Origin: Allorhodoferax sp032337135
Lineage (GTDB): Bacteria; Pseudomonadota; Gammaproteobacteria; Burkholderiales; Burkholderiaceae_C
Length of the DNA: 64,000 nt
Reading direction: 5' to 3'
NCBI RefSeq assembly: GCF_032337135.1
Contig: NZ_JAVXZZ010000004.1
Coordinates: forward strand, 1 to 64,000
The position numbers were made by a program, and so were the translations under genes. Positions 60,337 to 64,000 of the stretch are shown here, one piece after another (position 1 is the first letter of the stretch; each line of letters starts with the position of its first letter). Under the pieces are notes generated by a model. The model ran no database searches and was not told the origin of the DNA. It saw nothing but the letters and a program-made list of their open reading frames with translations.

Positions 60337-63300
60337 TTAAACCAGCACGCGTTCGATGCCGCCAGCGTTCGCTTTCTCGACGTATTGCGGCATCCAGTCC
60401 GGGCCCAGTATCTGGTTGGCCATCTCGACCACGATGTAGTCGGCTTCCAGCAGACCGTTCTGCAGGTCGTTGCCATAGCGGCTGATGCCTTGCAGGCAGC
60501 TGGGGCAGCTGGTCAGGATCTTGATGTTGTCCTTCTCGCCCACGGCGCCACTGGCGCGCAGGGCGGCCTCGCCCTTGCGGATTTCCTCTTCCTTGCGGAA
60601 GCGCACCTGGGTCGAGATGTCGGGCCGTGTCACGCCCAGCGTGCCGGACTCGCCGCAGCAGCGCTCGCTCTTGAGAACCTTGTCGCCCACCAGGGCCTTC
60701 ACGGTCTTCATGCTGTCGCCCTGCTTCATGGGGTTGTGGCAGGGCTCGTGGTACAGGTAGCCGGGTTGGCCTTCGGGCAGGGTGATGCCCTTTTCCAGCA
60801 GGAACTCGTGGATGTCGACGATGCGGCTGCCCGGGAAGATGTCCTCGAACTTGTAGCCCTGCAGCTGGTCGTAGCAGGTACCGCAGCTCACCACCACGGT
60901 CTTGATGTCCAGGTAGTTGAGCGTGTTGGCCACGCGGTGGAACAGCACCCGGTTGTCGGTGATCATCTTCTCGGCCTTGTCCATCTGGCCGCTGCCGCGC
61001 TGGGGGTAGCCACAGCACAGGTAGCCCGGCGGCAGCACGGTCTGCACCCCGGCGTGCCACAGCATGGCCTGCGTGGCCAGACCGACCTGGCTGAACAGGC
61101 GCTCCGAACCGCAGCCGGGGAAGTAGAACACCGCCTCGGTCTCGCTGGTGGTCGCATTCGGGTTGCGGATGATGGGCACGTAGTCCGGGTTCTCGATGTC
61201 CATCAGCGCCCGTGCGGTCTTCTTGGGCAGGCCACCGGGCATCTTCTTGTTGATGAAGTGGATCACCTGCTCCTTGACCGGTGCCGGGCCCACGGTGGCC
61301 GGTGGCTTGCTGGTCTGGGCCTTGGCGGCCAGGCGCAGCACCTGGTTGGCCAGGCGCTGGGCGCGAAAGCCCACGCCCACCATGGCCGAGCGCATGAGCT
61401 TGATGGTTTCGGGGTTGGTCGCGTTCAGGAAGAACATGGCCGCGGCATTGCCCGGGCGCCAGGTCTTCTTGCCCATCTTGCGCAACAGGTTGCGCATGTT
61501 CATGGTCACGTCACCAAAGTCGATCTTCACCGGGCACGGTGAAAGGCACTTGTGGCACACCGTGCAGTGGTCGGCCACGTCCTCGAACTCTTCCCAGTGC
61601 TTGATGGAAATGCCGCGGCGGGTCTGCTCCTCGTACAGGAAGGCCTCCACCAAGAGCGAGGTCGCCAGGATCTTGTTGCGCGGGCTATAGAGCAGGTTGG
61701 CGCGCGGCACGTGGGTGCTGCACACCGGCTTGCACTTGCCGCAGCGCAGGCAGTCCTTCACCGAATCGGAAATCGCACCGATGTCGCTCTGCTGCATGAT
61801 GAGCGACTCGTGGCCCATCAGGCCGAAGGACGGCGTGTAGGCGTTGGTGAGATCGGCGTAGGACACCTCGTTGCCAGTCGAATTGGCCTCCAGCCCGCGC
61901 AGGGATTGTGCAGGCAGCTCCTGATTCCGTAGCAACTTGCCCTTGTTGAAACGCCCTTCGGGGTCCACCTTGGCCTTGTAGGCGGTGAACGGTGCCAGCT
62001 CGGCGTCGCTCAGGAATTCGAGCTTGGTGATGCCGATGCCGTGCTCGCCCGAGATCACGCCGTCGAGCGAACGCGCCAGCGCCATGATGCGCTTGACCGC
62101 GCCGTGGGCGGCCTGCAGCATGTCGTAGTCGTCGCTGTTGACCGGGATGTTGGTGTGCACGTTGCCGTCGCCCGCGTGCATGTGCAGAGCCACCCAGACC
62201 CTTCCTTTCAGCACGCGCTGCTGGATGGCATAGAGCTGCACCATGGTGGGTTCGAACTCGGCCCCGGTGAAGATACGTTGCAAAGGGTTGCGCAGCTGGA
62301 CCTTCCAGCTGGCACGCAGGGAATGGTCCTGCAACTGGGGGAACAGGGCTTCCACCCGGTCCAGCCAGTCCTGCCACTGGGTGCGTACCTCACGCACCAG
62401 GTCCAGTGCCTGCACCACACGGTCCTGCAGCAACTCGGTGGCGGGGATCTCGCTGGCGTCATCCGACTTGCCCAAGGGCAGGTTGCCGGCCTCCAGAAAC
62501 TCAATCAGCGCATCGCACAAGGCCAGCTTGTTCTGCAGGCTCAGCTCGATGTTGATGCGCTCGATGCCGTCGGTGTACTCGGCCATGCGCGGCAGCGGAA
62601 TCACGACGTCTTCATTGATCTTGAAGGCGTTGGTGTGGCGCGAAATGGCGGCGGTGCGCTTGCGGTCGAGCCAGAATTTCTTGCGCGCCTCGGGGCTGAT
62701 GGCCACAAAACCTTCGCCATTGCGCGAATTGGCGATGCGCACCACCTCGCTGGTGGCACGTGCCACCGCGTCCGCGTCATCGCCACTGATGTCGCCGAAC
62801 AGCGCCATCTTGGGCAGGCCGTTGCCACCGGCGGCCTGGGCGCGCTTGCTCTTGGTTGCGTAGCCCACGGCCTTCAGATAGCGGTCGTCCAGGTGCTCCA
62901 GTCCGGCCAGCACCACGCCGCTGCGCTTGGCCTCGGCAAACATGAAGTCGATGATCTCGACGATGCTGGGCACGGCGTCCTTGGCATTGCCGAAGAACTC
63001 CAGGCACACAGTGCGGGTGTGGGCCGGCATCTTGTGCACCACCCAGCGCGCGCTGGTGATGAGCCCGTCGGTACCCTCTTTCTGCACGCCCGGCAGTCCC
63101 GAGAGGAACTTGTCGGTCACGTCCTTGCCCAGACCTTCCTTGCGGAACGATGCGCCGGGAATGTCGAGCCGCTCGGTGCGCAGCTTGGTCTTGCCGTCAG
63201 CCTTGTAGTACTGCAGCTCGAAACTTGCCACCTCGGCGTCGTGGATCTTGCCCAGGTTGTGGTTGATGCGCGTGACCTCCAGCCACTCGGCACTGGGGGT

Positions 63301-64000
63301 CACCATGCGCCAGGAAGCCAGGTTGTCGAGTGCCGTACCCCACAGCACGGCCTTCTTGCCGCCCGCGTTCATGGCGATGTTGCCGCCGATGCACGAGGCT
63401 TCCATCGAGGTCGGGTCCACCGCAAACACGTAGCCTGCGCGCTCGGCCGCGTCGGCCACGCGCTGGGTGACCACGCCCGCTTCCGACCAGACCGTGGCGA
63501 CCTCGCGGTCCAGCCCCGGCAGGCGCAGCATCTGCACCTCGGTCATGGCTTCGAGCTTTTCGGTGTTGATGACCGCACTCTTCCAGGTCAGCGGCACCGC
63601 GCCGCCGGTATAACCGGTACCGCCCCCGCGCGGGATGACGGTCAGGCCCAGTTCGAAGCAGCCCTTGACCAACCCGGCCATCTCTTCCTCGGAGTCGGGC
63701 GTCAGCACTACAAAGGGGTATTCCACGCGCCAGTCGGTGGCGTCGGTGACGTGGCTGACACGCGAAAGGCCGTCGAACTTGACGTTGTCCTTGGCCGTGA
63801 GCCGGTTCAGTACCCGCCGCGCCTTGGCACGCAAGGCACCCACTTCGTCGAAGGAACGGTCAAACGCCTGCACCGCCGCGCGGGCCGCCACCAGCAATTC
63901 GCCCACCATGGCATCGCGTTCGGGGTCGCTGTCCGGCGTGCGGCGCTTCTCCACTTCATGCAGGCGGTGGTTCAGGGCATCGACCAGGAGTCGGCGACGC
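60337..64000 (-). CDS. Large FAD/Fe-S oxidoreductase (DUF3683 type, D-lactate/glycolate dehydrogenase-like), 5' end outside window
   Basis: The visible 1,220 residues continue open to the right edge with no stop, and the first residues (RRRLLVDALNHRLHEVEKRR) match the interior of DUF3683-type oxidases, so about 100 N-terminal residues are missing; the GTG at 63954 is not the start. Domains: FAD-linked oxidase (VIPRGGGTGYTGGAVPLTWK, SCIGGNIAMNAGG), FAD oxidase C-terminal (MHAGDGNVHTNIPVNSDDYD, SGEHGIGITK), two 4Fe-4S centres (CLRCGKCKPVC, CTVCHKCLSPCPVK) and paired CCG domains (YLCCGYPQRGSG, RCCGESGTLG). Such fusions couple D-2-hydroxyacid oxidation to the respiratory chain. Substrate not determined by sequence. 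Confidence 0.9.
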   Translation of the reverse strand, partial: RRRLLVDALNHRLHEVEKRRTPDSDPERDAMVGELLVAARAAVQAFDRSFDEVGALRAKARRVLNRLTAKDNVKFDGLSRVSHVTDATDWRVEYPFVVLTPDSEEEMAGLVKGCFELGLTVIPRGGGTGYTGGAVPLTWKSAVINTEKLEAMTEVQMLRLPGLDREVATVWSEAGVVTQRVADAAERAGYVFAVDPTSMEASCIGGNIAMNAGGKKAVLWGTALDNLASWRMVTPSAEWLEVTRINHNLGKIHDAEVASFELQYYKADGKTKLRTERLDIPGASFRKEGLGKDVTDKFLSGLPGVQKEGTDGLITSARWVVHKMPAHTRTVCLEFFGNAKDAVPSIVEIIDFMFAEAKRSGVVLAGLEHLDDRYLKAVGYATKSKRAQAAGGNGLPKMALFGDISGDDADAVARATSEVVRIANSRNGEGFVAISPEARKKFWLDRKRTAAISRHTNAFKINEDVVIPLPRMAEYTDGIERINIELSLQNKLALCDALIEFLEAGNLPLGKSDDASEIPATELLQDRVVQALDLVREVRTQWQDWLDRVEALFPQLQDHSLRASWKVQLRNPLQRIFTGAEFEPTMVQLYAIQQRVLKGRVWVALHMHAGDGNVHTNIPVNSDDYDMLQAAHGAVKRIMALARSLDGVISGEHGIGITKLEFLSDAELAPFTAYKAKVDPEGRFNKGKLLRNQELPAQSLRGLEANSTGNEVSYADLTNAYTPSFGLMGHESLIMQQSDIGAISDSVKDCLRCGKCKPVCSTHVPRANLLYSPRNKILATSLLVEAFLYEEQTRRGISIKHWEEFEDVADHCTVCHKCLSPCPVKIDFGDVTMNMRNLLRKMGKKTWRPGNAAAMFFLNATNPETIKLMRSAMVGVGFRAQRLANQVLRLAAKAQTSKPPATVGPAPVKEQVIHFINKKMPGGLPKKTARALMDIENPDYVPIIRNPNATTSETEAVFYFPGCGSERLFSQVGLATQAMLWHAGVQTVLPPGYLCCGYPQRGSGQMDKAEKMITDNRVLFHRVANTLNYLDIKTVVVSCGTCYDQLQGYKFEDIFPGSRIVDIHEFLLEKGITLPEGQPGYLYHEPCHNPMKQGDSMKTVKALVGDKVLKSERCCGESGTLGVTRPDISTQVRFRKEEEIRKGEAALRASGAVGEKDNIKILTSCPSCLQGISRYGNDLQNGLLEADYIVVEMANQILGPDWMPQYVEKANAGGIERVLV

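Overview
The window is a high-GC (roughly 63-66% by eye) bacterial chromosome segment. Gene content and order point to a betaproteobacterium of the order Burkholderiales, most likely family Comamonadaceae (Acidovorax/Hydrogenophaga/Rhodoferax type): a livHMGF branched-chain amino acid ABC operon, a trxB-rpmB-rpmG neighbourhood, ribF-ileS-lspA, a PA3286-like KAS III gene, a giant FAD/Fe-S oxidase of the DUF3683 type, and short intragenic hairpin repeats. No species can be named from sequence alone.

Layout. 1-1,290: the 3' end of an IS30-type transposase, an orphan membrane protein and a ~285 bp dispersed repeat. 1.3-4.4 kb: an agmatinase/polyamine-binding-protein pair with a divergent LysR regulator. 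4.4-12.2 kb: prfB (with its programmed +1 frameshift), pepN, fbp, tRNA-Thr(CGT), a PAP2 phosphatase, an SDR protein and a 2Fe-2S flavin reductase. 12.2-17.2 kb: a small exported protein, an EamA transporter and livF-G-M-H. 17.5-22.9 kb: a leftward unit crp-type regulator/ftsK/lolA/membrane protein/rarA. 23-26.3 kb: trxB, rpmB, rpmG, an RsmB-like methyltransferase and a DUF1653 protein. 26.3-30.6 kb: a two-component system diverging from a five-EF-hand protein, then purN and yceH. 30.6-33.8 kb: a PimC/PimD-type acyl-CoA dehydrogenase pair behind a palindromic operator, and an orphan periplasmic binding protein. 33.9-42.3 kb: HNH nuclease, ribF-ileS-lspA, an outer-membrane-type protein, quinone oxidoreductase and an EamA transporter. 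42.3-47 kb: a tyrosine catabolic cluster (LysR, VOC protein, fahA, maiA, hpd) without hmgA. 47-53.6 kb: a CoA hydrolase-GNAT fusion, EamA transporter, DUF808 protein, a GGDEF/EAL protein and a 3'-5' exonuclease. 53.6-54.85 kb: an accessory island made of two inverted copies of the long repeat around a small orphan gene that looks like a lone integron-type gene cassette. 54.9-64 kb: a second acetyl-CoA hydrolase-like gene, SRPBCC protein, KAS III, yebC, GNAT, and the large oxidase, which runs off the right edge.

Main discoveries. (1) A 26-nt hairpin repeat family, formula GCTAT-N7-ATAGC-N6-CGC, occurs in ten places in both orientations. The arm, loop and tail spacing is invariant. Seven copies lie in coding sequence (pepN, rarA, lolA, ileS, qor, an EamA gene, and the purN 3' end, where the hairpin supplies the stop codon). 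(2) A ~250-285 bp intergenic repeat is present in three copies, two of them inverted around (3) a candidate single integron cassette. (4) Several regulatory palindromes sit in divergent or upstream regions: a perfect 10-6-10 repeat before the EF-hand gene, TAGTACGATCGTGCTA before the acyl-CoA dehydrogenases, and LysR-type sites before speB and the tyrosine cluster.

Most genes are housekeeping or catabolic and are assigned with good confidence from family motifs. Operator, promoter and cassette assignments are inferences from sequence symmetry only.
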